Below are positions 18,503 to 27,300 of a stretch of 64,000 nucleotides of DNA, one piece after another. A model generated the notes under the pieces. The model made no database searches and was not told the origin of the DNA. It saw only the letters and a list, made by a program, of their open reading frames with translations. Origin of the DNA: Rouxiella badensis (lineage in GTDB: Bacteria > Pseudomonadota > Gammaproteobacteria > Enterobacterales > Enterobacteriaceae); the NCBI GenBank assembly GCA_026967495.1, contig CP114060.1, positions 1,674,001-1,738,000 of the forward strand, given 5' to 3'. Numbering within the stretch: the first letter of the stretch is position 1; the number at the start of each line of letters is the position of its first letter. A program made the translations under genes and the position numbers.

Positions 18503-18514
18503 AGTGAAATCCAT

Positions 18515-18528
18515 ATTGGCATACCAAA
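18515..18528. promoter_or_regulatory. UxuR/ExuR-like operator 1
   Basis: ATTGGCATACCAAA, a near-palindrome of type TTGG-N4-CCAA, located just upstream of the IIA coding start. Confidence 0.65.
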
Positions 18529-18544
18529 ATTGGCGTAATTCATC

Positions 18545-18562
18545 ATATTGGAATTCCAATAT
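18545..18562. promoter_or_regulatory. UxuR/ExuR-like operator 2
   Basis: ATATTGGAATTCCAATAT, a perfect 18-bp palindrome with the same TTGG-N4-CCAA core, in the IIA/IIC divergent region. Confidence 0.7.
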
Positions 18563-18610
18563 TCGCTTCTGAGAATGCGATCACAGAAAATAAGCCAGAC
18601 TAAGGTATTT

Positions 18611-18624
18611 TTTGGCATACCAAA
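18611..18624. promoter_or_regulatory. UxuR/ExuR-like operator 3
   Basis: TTTGGCATACCAAA, the same core as operators 1 and 2. It lies 71 bp before the IIC start, so it can control the rightward operon. The known UxuR/ExuR recognition sequence contains TTGGTATACCAA, and a UxuR-like GntR protein is encoded at 21915. Confidence 0.7.
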
Positions 18625-18694
18625 TAGCGATAAAAAACCACTTTCTGTGCCTACAACACTTGCTGTGCTTACAACAATACGCAGAGGTAATGCC

Positions 18695-20043
18695 ATGTCC
18701 TACAAAGACCGGTTTATTGATTCCCTCGGGGGCTTCGCGAATACCTTTAATAGCCTGAGATATATTATGGCGATTAAAGCGTCGTTTATCACACTGATGC
18801 CGGTCATTATCGTCGGCGCATTTTCAGTGCTTATTTCCAATATGGTGATGGATCCGAAAAACGGCCTCGCGCATTTCGAAAGCTTTGCCTTTCTCGCCAC
18901 GCTCAAGCCGATCATGACCAGCATTAACTACGCCACGCTGAGCTTTCTGACTATCGGCGCGGTATTTTTGATTGGTATCGAGCTGGGCAAGATTAATGGA
19001 TCGCGCTCGCTGTTTCCGGGCCTACTGGCCGTGATCTGCTTTATCTCCGTGACGCCAACGACTCTCGACATGATGGTCAACGGCCATATGCAAGAGGTGA
19101 AAGACGTTCTGGCGAAACAGTTCTCGGATACCAAAAGTCTGTTCCTCGGAATGTTTATTGCCATTCTTTCCGTCGAGGTTTATTCCAGGCTTGAATCCTT
19201 TGACCGGCTGCGAATTAAAATGCCGGAAAGTGTACCGCCTAACGTTTCCGCCTCTTTCTCGGCGCTGATTCCTGCCATTATTACCGTGGTGCTCATCGCT
19301 ACCTTCGGTTTCGTTTTCCATCGTCTGACCGGGATTTACCTCTACGACGCCGTCTATCAGGTTATTCAGCGCCCGCTGGAGTCGGTGATGCAAAGCCTGC
19401 CGGGGATCCTGCTGCTGATGTTTGTGGCGCAGCTGTTCTGGGTTATCGGCATTCACGGCAATCAGATGATCAAGCCTATCCGTGAGCCGCTGCTGCTCGG
19501 GGCCATCATGGTCAATATGACGGCGTTTGAGCAGGGCAAAGAAGTACCAAATATTATCACCATGCCTTTCTGGGACGTTTACATGAGCATCGGGGGATCG
19601 GGCTGTACCATTGGCCTTCTGCTGGCGGTGCTGATGGCCACGCGCCGCAAAGAAATGAAAGAAATTGGCAAGCTTTCACTGAACTTCAAGCTTCTTCAAT
19701 ATCAATGAGCCAGTTATCTTCGGGATGCCGGTGATGCTCAATCCCATTCTGGCGATTCCTTTCATTATTACCCCGCTTATTACCGGCACCGTGGGGTATT
19801 TCGCGACCAGTCTGGGTTTCGCCGGGCGCGCCGTCGTGATGGTGCCTTGGACCACACCACCGGTAATTAACGCCTGGCTTTCAACGGCGGGACTCAATGG
19901 GCGCCGTGGTGACGCAGCTGATATGCATCGTGATTGCTACCGCCGTGTACTTCCCGTTTGTAAAAGTGGCCTCGCGCCGCGCCGAGCAGGCCCAGAAAGA
20001 GGCTTTGCAAAATCAATCCGCTGCCGTACAGCGACCGGTCTGA
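18695..20043 (+). CDS. PTS EIIC, lactose/cellobiose type (two one-base insertions in this sequence)
   Basis: Membrane channel of a beta-glucoside PTS. The start at 18695 (MSYKDRFIDSLGGFANTF) follows GCAGAGGTAA. The first 330 residues are in one frame with about eight membrane segments and QLFWVIGIHGNQMIKP. The frame then changes near 19683 (CTGAACTTCAAGC), after which the family signature FFNINEPVIFGMP is read, and again at 19889-19895, where GGGACTC replaces GGGCTC and removal of one base gives STAGSMGAVVTQL. Corrected length is about 448 residues, normal for ChbC/CelB proteins. It is followed at 20 bp by the glucosidase gene. Expression is probably controlled by the three upstream operators. 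Confidence 0.88.
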
Positions 20044-20063
20044 CTTTAAAATGGAGATAAGTC

Positions 20064-21499
20064 ATGAGTAAAGTTTCGATCAACATTCCTGAAGATTTTA
20101 TCCTTGGCGCAGCCGCGTCGGCGTGGCAGACGGAGGGCTGGAGTGGCAAAAAACCGGTCAGGACTCCTACCTTGACCTGTGGTACAAAAACGATCGCCAC
20201 GTCTGGCACAACGGTTATGGTCCGGCGAAGGCCACCGACTTTTATAATCGATACAAGGAAGACGTGGCGCTGATGAAGGCCAGCGGCCTCACGCATTATC
20301 GCACCTCTATCAACTGGGCGCGGTTTTTCACCGACTATGAAAACGGCATCGTCGATGAGGAGTACGCCCGCTATCTCGACAATCTGTTGGATGAGATGAA
20401 GCGCGAAGGTATCGAACCGATGCTGTGTCTTGAGCACTACGAGCTACCTGCCTATCTGATTGAAAAATATGATGGATGGAGCTCTAAGAAGGTGGTTGAA
20501 CTGTTCGTGCTTTATGCCGAAAAAGCCTTCGAACGCTTTGCCGACAAGGTGGCGCGATGGTTCACCTTCAATGAACCGGTGGTGGTGCAAACCCGCGTCT
20601 ACCTTGACGCGATTCGCTGGCCCTATGAGCAGAACACCAGCAAATGGATGCAGTGGAATCATCACAAGGTGCTGGCAACCGCCAAAGTGGTTTCGCTGTT
20701 TCGTAAAAGAGGCTATGACGCTCACGGCACGATTGGCGTCATTCTTAACCCAGAGGTGACGTATCCGCGTTCATCGGCAGCACATGACCGTCAGGCGGCG
20801 CACCTTTATGACCTTTTCTACAACCGCGTATTTTTAGACCCGTTAATCAAGGGCGAATACCCCCGCGAACTGCTCGACTTACTGGCCAAACACCAGATTC
20901 ACTTCGCCTATTCCGAACAGGAGCTGGCGATTATTCGTGACAATACCGTTGATGAGGTCGGTATTAATCTTTATTACCCGCACCGAGTGAAAGCACCCAG
21001 TCGGGAATGGAATAAAGAAACGCCTTTCCATCCAGCTTATTACTATGAGCACTTTGAACTGCCCGGAAGGCGCATGAATAAGTCTCGCGGCTGGGAAATT
21101 TATCCAAAAATTGTTTATGACATGGCGATGCGGATGAAGACCGAATACGGCAATACGCCGTGGTTTATTTCCGAAAACGGCATGGGGATTGAGGATGAAG
21201 GGCGTTTTCGCAGTCAGGAAACCGGCGAGATACAGGACGATTACCGTATCGAGTTTATCGGCGAACATATTTACTGGGCGCTTAAGGCACGTGAAGAGGG
21301 CGCAAACTGCCTCGGCTATATGCTTTGGGCGTTTACCGACAATGTCTCGCCGATGAATGCCTTCAAGAATCGCTACGGGCTGATAGAGATTGATTTGGAC
21401 CATGACCGTCAGCGCCGCCGCAAGAAATCCTCGCACTGGTTCAGCGCACTTGCCGCTGAGCGCAGGCTGTCGTTAACCCTGGATGATGAAGACAAATAA
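20064..21499 (+). CDS. 6-phospho-beta-glucosidase, glycoside hydrolase family 1 (one-base deletion in this sequence)
   Basis: Cytoplasmic enzyme that splits the phosphorylated beta-glucoside delivered by the adjacent PTS. The start at 20064 (MSKVSINIPEDFILGAAASA) follows AATGGAGATAAG. GH1 landmarks: FILGAAASAWQTEG at the N-terminus, acid/base Glu in FTFNEPVVV, nucleophile Glu in WFISENGMG, and NCLGYMLWAFTDNVSPMNAF near the end. The frame breaks at six A (20148-20153); one more A gives GKKTGQDSYLDLWYKND and a protein of about 478 residues, the family norm. It sits between IIC (20-bp gap) and IIB (14-bp gap). Confidence 0.9.
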
Positions 21500-21513
21500 C
21501 CCGGAGATTACTG

Positions 21514-21831
21514 ATGAAACGTATCGTTTTAGCCTGCTCAGCGGGAATGTCGACCTCGTTAGTGGTCACCAAAATGGAAAAAGAAGCGGCCGCACGCGGG
21601 CTTGAATACAAAATCTATGCTATTGCGGAGCAGAATCTGCGTGATGAGCTTGAGGCTTACGCACAGGACGTCACTGCGGTGCTGCTCGGACCGCAGGTGC
21701 GCTTTAAACTGGCAGAAAATAAAAAGCTTACCGACCACTACCAGATCCCTATCGCTGTAATTGATTCTGTGGCCTACGGCACCTTAAATGGTGCAAAGGT
21801 ACTCGATCAGGCGCTGGGTTTGGTAGACTAG
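21514..21831 (+). CDS. PTS EIIB, lactose/cellobiose type
   Basis: 105-residue phosphocarrier. The phosphoryl-accepting Cys8 is in the classic P-loop-like motif CSAGMSTSLVVTKME; the rest matches ChbB/LicB size and pattern (VTAVLLGPQVRF). It passes phosphate from the IIA at 18167 to the sugar moving through the IIC at 18695. It is the third gene of the rightward operon; the GntR gene follows after 83 bp containing a GC-rich hairpin without a T-tract. Confidence 0.92.
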   Translation: MKRIVLACSAGMSTSLVVTKMEKEAAARGLEYKIYAIAEQNLRDELEAYAQDVTAVLLGPQVRFKLAENKKLTDHYQIPIAVIDSVAYGTLNGAKVLDQALGLVD

Positions 21832-21914
21832 GCCACAAAGAGGGCCGTCACTCGGCGAGAGGCGGCCCATCACGGGGCACATTTTGCGGTTTCTGCCGCT
21901 GGTAAGGTGAGAAA

Positions 21915-22689
21915 GTGGATAAGGCCGTGGTTTCGCAGGAAAGAAAGCAATATCAGGAAATAGGTCATGACCTGCGCGAAAAGATTAAACAGGGACATTT
22001 TGCCGTTGGCAGCCGGATGCCTCCTGAACGGAATATGGCGGAAACCTATGGCGTGAGCCGCACTATCGTGCGTGAAGCGCTGCTGATGCTTGAGCTTGAA
22101 GGCATCGTTGATATTCGTCAGGGGTCGGGCGTTTACGTGGTGCGTATTCCGCGAGAGGAAGAGGGGCAAGACGATTCGCTGTATCAGGGACAGATTGGGC
22201 CTTTTGAAATTTTGCAGGCGCGTCAATTGCTTGAAAGTAACATCGCTGCCTTTGCTGCCAAGATGGCGACGAAATCCGACATTGAAAATCTGCGTCGTAC
22301 GCTGGAGCAGGAGCAAATTGCCATCGTCGCCAACGACGAAAGCGGCGACAACGACAGGTTGTTTCACCTGTTGATAGCCGGGGCAACGCAGAATCAGATG
22401 CTGCTCGATTCGGTGAAGAATATCTGGGCGCACCGGGATTCAAGCCCGTTGTGGAAACAGCTGCACAGCCATATTGCCACGCGGGGTTATCGTCTCAAGT
22501 GGCTTGCCGATCATCAAAACATTCTTGCCGCACTGCGACGCCGCGACGTCATGGGCCTCCTATCAGGCAATGTGGCAGCACATGGAAAACGTTAAAAATA
22601 CCTTGATGGAGCTGTCGGACGTCGATGCCCCGGAGTTTGACGGCTATCTGTTTGAGTCGGTGCCTATTTTTCAAGGCAAGTTGGTATAG
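21915..22689 (+). CDS. GntR-family regulator, FadR/UxuR type (one-base insertion in this sequence)
   Basis: GTG start after TAAGGTGAGAAA. The winged helix (about 10-75) has MPPERNMAETYGVSRTIVRE and ALLMLELEGIVDIRQGSGVY; the FCD ligand domain follows (PFEILQARQLLESNIAAFAA, LFHLLIAGATQNQMLLDSV). Sequence and length are close to UxuR/ExuR. The frame breaks at 22553-22559, where GGGCCTC stands for GGGCTC; removing one base gives RDVMGSYQAMWQHMENVK and an end FDGYLFESVPIF as in UxuR, about 257 residues. The three TTGG-N4-CCAA palindromes before the PTS genes match the UxuR/ExuR class of operator, so this is their likely repressor. Confidence 0.88.
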
Positions 22690-22692
22690 CCG

Positions 22693-23157
22693 ATGGTCAC
22701 CGTCGTTAATTTGCACCTTTATCCGCAGCATCGCGAGCAGGTCATAGACTGGTTGTGGCAGGCCTTTGATGCTGATAATACGCGGGAATTTTTTGCCAGC
22801 GTGGTTGACAGCAGCCTGCGCGGTGCAGATTTGCCGCTGACCTTTATCGCGCTGGATGGCGACCAACTGGTTGGCACGGTGGGGCTGTGGCGCTGCGATT
22901 TGATAAGCCGTCAGGATCTCTCGCCGTGGCTGGCGGCCTTGTATGTCGATGAAGGTTGGCGTTCGCGCGGGCTAGGCCAAAAATTGCAGCATTTTGTGGC
23001 CGAGTACAGCCGTTCCGCGGGATTTGAACAGCTGTATCTATGGTCAACTTTCTCGGGATACTACGAGCGTTTCGGCTGGGACTATATCGGTAATGCGCTT
23101 GATTATCCGAATAAATCCGTGCGCCTCTATCACCAACATATCGCCCCTGCGCGTTAA
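22693..23157 (+). CDS. GNAT-family N-acetyltransferase
   Basis: 154 residues. The acetyl-CoA-binding segment is LAALYVDEGWRSRGLGQKLQ (pattern V-x-x-x-x-R-x-x-G-x-G/A), followed by GFEQLYLWSTFSGYYERFGW, the common C-terminal GNAT strand and Tyr. It begins 3 bp after the GntR stop, so it is translated with the regulator. The substrate is unknown. The stop TAA overlaps the stop of convergent galR (TTAA). Confidence 0.8.
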   Translation: MVTVVNLHLYPQHREQVIDWLWQAFDADNTREFFASVVDSSLRGADLPLTFIALDGDQLVGTVGLWRCDLISRQDLSPWLAALYVDEGWRSRGLGQKLQHFVAEYSRSAGFEQLYLWSTFSGYYERFGWDYIGNALDYPNKSVRLYHQHIAPAR

Positions 23158-24159
23158 CTGTTAGGCACGCTCACCGAGTGACGGCGCACCAGCGTCGGGC
23201 TAAACATATTGGTGGTTTCAGGCAGCGGTAGCCCCTTGGCCAATGCCAGAGCGAGCTGTGCGGCCTGATTCGCCATCGCCACGACCGGATAACGAATGGT
23301 GGTCAGCCTCGGGCGCAGGTAGCGCGAAATCAGCACGTCATCAAAGCCAATCAACGAAATCTCGCCTGGGACATCAATCCCGTTATCGCTCAGCACCGAG
23401 AGCGCTCCGGCCGCCATCGGATCGTTATAGCATGTCACGGCGGTGAAGTTTTTGCCGTGCCCCAGCAGTTCGGTAATCGCCTGCTCGCCGCCCACTTCGT
23501 CCGGTTCAGCCGAGACAATCAGCCGCTCATCGACCGGGATCCCGTGCTCTTCAAGCGCATCGAGATAGCCCTGTAAACGGTCGCGTGCATCGGAAATATC
23601 ATGGTTGGAGCAGAGGATGGCGATACGCTGATGCCCGGCCTGAATAAGATGGCGGGTTGCCAGCCAGGCGCCATAGCGGTCGTCGAGCGCCACACAGCGG
23701 TGTTCAAATTCGGGCAGCGTGCGGTTGATAAGCACCATGCCGGGGATCTGCTTCATCAGCGCCGACAGCTCGTCTTCCGCAAGCATCTTGGCATGTACCA
23801 CCAGTGCGGCGCAGCGGTGGCGGATCAGTTGCTCGATAGCCTGTCGTTCTTTATCAACGTTATGGTAACCGTTACCAATCAGCAAAAAGTTGCCGGTGGA
23901 GTAGGCCACCTGTTCGACGGCTTTAACCATCGCCCCGAAGAAGGGGTCGGATACATCGGACACGATAAGGCCCAATGTTTCAGTAGATTGCTGCGCGAGT
24001 GCGCGGGCATTGGCGTTGGGATGATACTGCAAATGCTGCATCGCGCTCATCACGGCATCACGCGAGTCTCTCGCTGGCTTTAGGGGAGTGGTTAATCACG
24101 CGTGAAACTGTTGCTACAGAAACACCCGCCAGTCGTGCGACATCCTTAATCGTAGCCAT
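23154..24159 (-). CDS. galR: GalR, galactose operon repressor (one-base insertion in this sequence)
   Basis: LacI-family repressor. The start at 24159 (MATIKDVARLAGVSVATVSR) gives a perfect LacI-type HTH followed by the hinge region SYHPNANARALAQQ-type sequence (HLQYHPNANARALAQQS), then the sugar-binding core with LIGFDDVLISRYLRPRLTTI. The frame breaks at 24064-24070: the minus strand reads GAGACTC inside SPKASE..., and removing one base gives SPKASESSRDAVMSAM and about 334 residues. An operator for GalR itself lies 25 bp upstream. In E. coli galR is next to lysA; here the beta-glucoside PTS locus separates them. Confidence 0.93.
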
Positions 24160-24183
24160 TTTGCCTATCCAACGTATTGAGGA

Positions 24184-24195
24184 GTAAACGTTTAC
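24184..24195. promoter_or_regulatory. galR: GalR/GalS-type operator
   Basis: Perfect palindrome GTAAACGTTTAC, the core of the GalR/GalS consensus (GTGTAAnCGnTTACAC). It lies 25-36 bp upstream of the galR start, consistent with autoregulation. Confidence 0.75.
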
Positions 24196-24197
24196 AT

Positions 24198-24497
24198 GGT
24201 TCAGTTTTGCGGAAAAACCCGGTCTCTGCAAGGGACGTAGATCGCAACTTCGCAAGCAAGCGCATTGAGACGGCGAATAATACTCGCCGTAAATCGATAA
24301 ATTAAGCCTTTTAAGTTCCTGCACCCCGCTTTCAGCGATAAATGACTTAATTACACGCTCTTATCTTCAATTGTGCTTTGAGTCCGAGGAGCAGGATTGC
24401 TATTTTGTTAGCAATAATACTCGCTCAAGCCCGCGTGTGATGGGCGTTTGAGCGCGACTGCCTTATTTCTTTTGAAAACATCTGCACAGAGAGAATC
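24198..24497. other. Intergenic region before the molybdoenzyme gene
   Basis: No gene is supported. It contains the upstream end of the galR promoter and, at about 24420-24454, an imperfect inverted repeat (CGCTCAA-GCCC ... GGGC-GTTTGAGCG) without a T-tract, which could be a regulatory structure. The stretch before the ATG at 24498 contains CAGAGAGAATC as a possible ribosome site. Confidence 0.5.
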
Positions 24498-26755
24498 ATG
24501 TCTATAAAACGCTATCCTCAGCTTGCCCACTGGGGGGCTTATACGGCTGTGGTTGAAAACGGCCGCCTTATCCGCTGTGAACCTTATTCTGCGGATGCCG
24601 ACCCCTCACCGATGCTTGATTCCATTCCCGCGCTGCTCTATTCCGACAAACGCATTCGCAAGCCGGCTATACGTCGCTCCTGGCTGCAAAAAAGAGAAAA
24701 CAGCGACCGAACACTGCGCGGTCGTGAGGACTTCGTGGAGGTTGACTGGGAGCTAGCCTTGGATCTGGTTGCGGAAGAGAACCGCCGCGTGCGCGACCGC
24801 TACGGTGCTGCGGGCATTTTCAACGGTTCTTACGGCTGGTCTTCTGCCGGGCGTTTACACCACGCTCGCTCATTGGTGCGCCGCTTCTATTTCACCGGCG
24901 GAGGCGGGGTGGATCAGCAGGGGAACTACAGCTGGGGATCCGCGCAGTTCTTCCTGCCTTACGTGATTGGTACCTACACGCCACTGACCGGCCGCGTGAC
25001 GACGTGGCCCAGCGTGGTGGAACATTGCGATATTCTGCTGGCTTTCGGCGGCCTGGCGCTGAAAAACGCGCAGGTGGCCTCGGGCGGTGCAGTGGAGCAT
25101 ACCTTGAAGCCCGCGCTAGAGCAGCTTGCCAAAAAAGGCACGCCGATCGTCAATATCAGTCCGATGCGTGACGACTGCCCTGAATTCGTCAATGCGGAAT
25201 GGATCCCGATCCGGCCAAATACCGATGCCGCGCTGATGATGGCCGTGGCCTATGAAATTCAACGTAGAGAAGCACAGGATCACGCGTTTCTTGCCACGCA
25301 CTGCGTCGGTTATCCGCAGTTGGCAGCCTATCTTAACGGCAGCAAAGATGGCGTAGAGAAAACCCCGACTGGGCCAGCGCCATCACCGGCGTTCCGGCTG
25401 AACGCATTGCACGTCTGGCTACGCAGCTGATCGGCAAGCGCAGCTTTATTACCTGTTCTTACTCGGTACAGCGTGCCCACCGCGGCGAACAGCCTTACTG
25501 GATGATGATTGCGCTTTCGGCGATGCTGGGGCAGGTGGGCCTGCCGGGGGAGGATTCTCGTTTGGGCACGGCTCGATGAACAGCGTCGGTAATCCGCGTT
25601 TCGATACGCCGGACTCCGGCGGTGAGTACCGGTCCGAATCCGTCTGGCCTGTCTATTCCTGTGGCACGTATTAGCGATATGTTGCTTAATCCGGGCGAGT
25701 CTTACGAGTTTCAGGGCGAAACGCTGACCTATCCTGATATTCATCTGGTGCACTGGGCGGGCGGTAATCCTTTCCACCATCATCAACAGCTTAACCGGCT
25801 GGTTGAGGGCTGGCAGAAGCCGGATACGGTGATCGTGCAGGACAACGTCTGGACTTCGGCGGCAAGTATGGCTGACATCGTATTACCTGCCACGACCTCA
25901 CTTGAACGTAACGACATCGGCGGTTCATCGCGCGATCGCTTTGTGCTGGCGATGCATCAGGCGGTTGCGCCGCAGCATCAGGCCCGTAACGACTACGATA
26001 TTTTTGCCGATCTGGCCGAGCGTCTGGGGTACCGGGAAGCCTATACCCAGGGGCGTGATGAAGACGCGTGGCTGCGCCAGATTTATAAGCAGTGTGGGCA
26101 GGCGCAACAGGGAACTGAGATCGAATGGCCGGATTTCGAGACGTTCTGGGAACGCGGCTTTGTTGAATTACCCAAGCCTGAAAAAGATTATGTGTTCTTT
26201 GAGTCGTTCCGTAAGCGTCCCCGTGCTAATCCGCTGGGTACGCAGAGCGGCAAGATTGAGCTGTTCAGCCAGAAAATCGCCGACTACCAATATGAGGACT
26301 TTGCGCCCCACCCAGAGTGGCAGCCGCCGGTCGAATGGCTGGGATCTGAGACCGCCAAACGCTGGCCGCTGCACCTGATTTCAATTCAGCCCAAGGACCG
26401 CCTGCACAGTCAGCTTGACCAGACGCCGCTTGCGCAAAACAACAAGACCTCCGGCAAAGAAACATTGTTTATGCACCCTGAGGACGCCGCAACGCGCAAT
26501 CTTAAAGACGGTGACGTTGTAAAAGTCAGCAACGAGCGCGGCAGCTGTCTGGCAGGCGTGTCGCTCAATGACGGCATTACGCGCAGCGTAGTACTGATGG
26601 CGACCGGTGCCTGGTTCAATCCGGGATTTGGCAAAAAATGGCACGAAACCGAGCAGGCGGGTAACCCAAACGTACTGACGCTGGACATCGGGACATCACG
26701 TCTGACGCAGGGTCCGAACGCCATGAGCTGCCTGGTAGAAGTATCGGCTATTTGA
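24498..26755 (+). CDS. Cytoplasmic molybdopterin oxidoreductase, BisC/TorZ/DMSO-reductase family (three indels in this sequence)
   Basis: Single-subunit Mo-bisMGD enzyme that would reduce an S- or N-oxide such as biotin or methionine sulfoxide. Family landmarks: HWGAYTAVVENGRL, GSYGWSSAGRLHHARS, GNYSWGSAQFFLPYV (Ser is the expected Mo ligand), NPFHHHQQLNRLV, DIVLPATTSLERNDI, LHSQLDQTPL. There is no Tat signal, so it is cytoplasmic like BisC. The frame breaks three times: four A at 25359-25362 (one A missing; VEKNPDWASAITGVP restored), five G at 25546-25550 (one G missing; GLPGGGFSFGHGSMNSVG restored) and an extra base near 25610-25615 (CCGGACTCC; then STGPNPSGLSIPVARI). The corrected length of about 752 is near BisC. 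All sites look like sequence artefacts. No membrane anchor or cytochrome partner gene is adjacent. Confidence 0.85.
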
Positions 26756-26838
26756 TTCTCACCGCTGGTTACACTTTGCGGACTAATGTTGCGATTGCCC
26801 GCTGGTGGCCGTAAGGTCCCAGCGGCTACATTAGCAGT

Positions 26839-26931
26839 CCCAGAGGTATTGATTGGTGAATCATCGACATACATTGTGTGTTGGTACCGATTGAATTTGC
26901 ACCAACCTACGCGGATGCGTAGGTTTTTTTT
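26839..26931 (+). ncRNA. omrA: OmrA/OmrB-family small RNA, first copy
   Basis: Starts CCCAGAGGTATTGATTGGTG, the invariant 5' pairing region of OmrA and OmrB, and ends in the family terminator ACCTACGCGGATGCGTAGGT plus eight T. A promoter-like TACATT lies 8 bp before the start. Length 93 nt. In E. coli these OmpR-activated, Hfq-binding RNAs lie between aas and galR and repress outer-membrane protein, curli and ompR mRNAs; the position here is the same. The naming of copy one as omrA is by order only. Confidence 0.93.
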
Positions 26932-27082
26932 CGTCTGTAGTTTAGGATTTAACTTAGTTATCACATCTTAAAAACCTCTGCCTTACATTCGTTGTGTCAA
27001 TTTTACAGTTGGTTGCAGTTTGCGCAGAACTCTTGCGATTGAAAGGTAGTGCAACGCGCTGATGTTCTCTAATGTTGGTGGT

Positions 27083-27175
27083 CCCAGAGGTATTGATTGG
27101 TGAATCATCCAACATGCTTTGCATGTTGAAACCGATTAAAATTGCACCAACCTACGCAGATGCGTAGGTTTTTTT
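27083..27175 (+). ncRNA. omrB: OmrA/OmrB-family small RNA, second copy
   Basis: Same 5' end (CCCAGAGGTATTGATTGGTG) and terminator (ACCTACGCAGATGCGTAGGT plus seven T) as the first copy; the middle differs (ATCCAACATGCTTTGCATGT), as in other species. TAATGT 8 bp before the start is a plausible -10. The two copies are 244 bp apart, so each has its own promoter. Confidence 0.93.
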
Positions 27176-27300
27176 GCCTGAGATTACGCCCTGATTTTTT
27201 TCTGAGAGTTCCGTACCTGTCGTCAAGTAAAGCTCCGTTATGATAACCTCGAAAATTACCTGTTCTCATTCGGATAGGTGCAAATTTAGAGGAGAACGGA

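Noticed and set aside
24420..24454. Inverted repeat before the molybdoenzyme gene as a terminator
   Set aside because: The stem is imperfect and no T-run follows on either strand.
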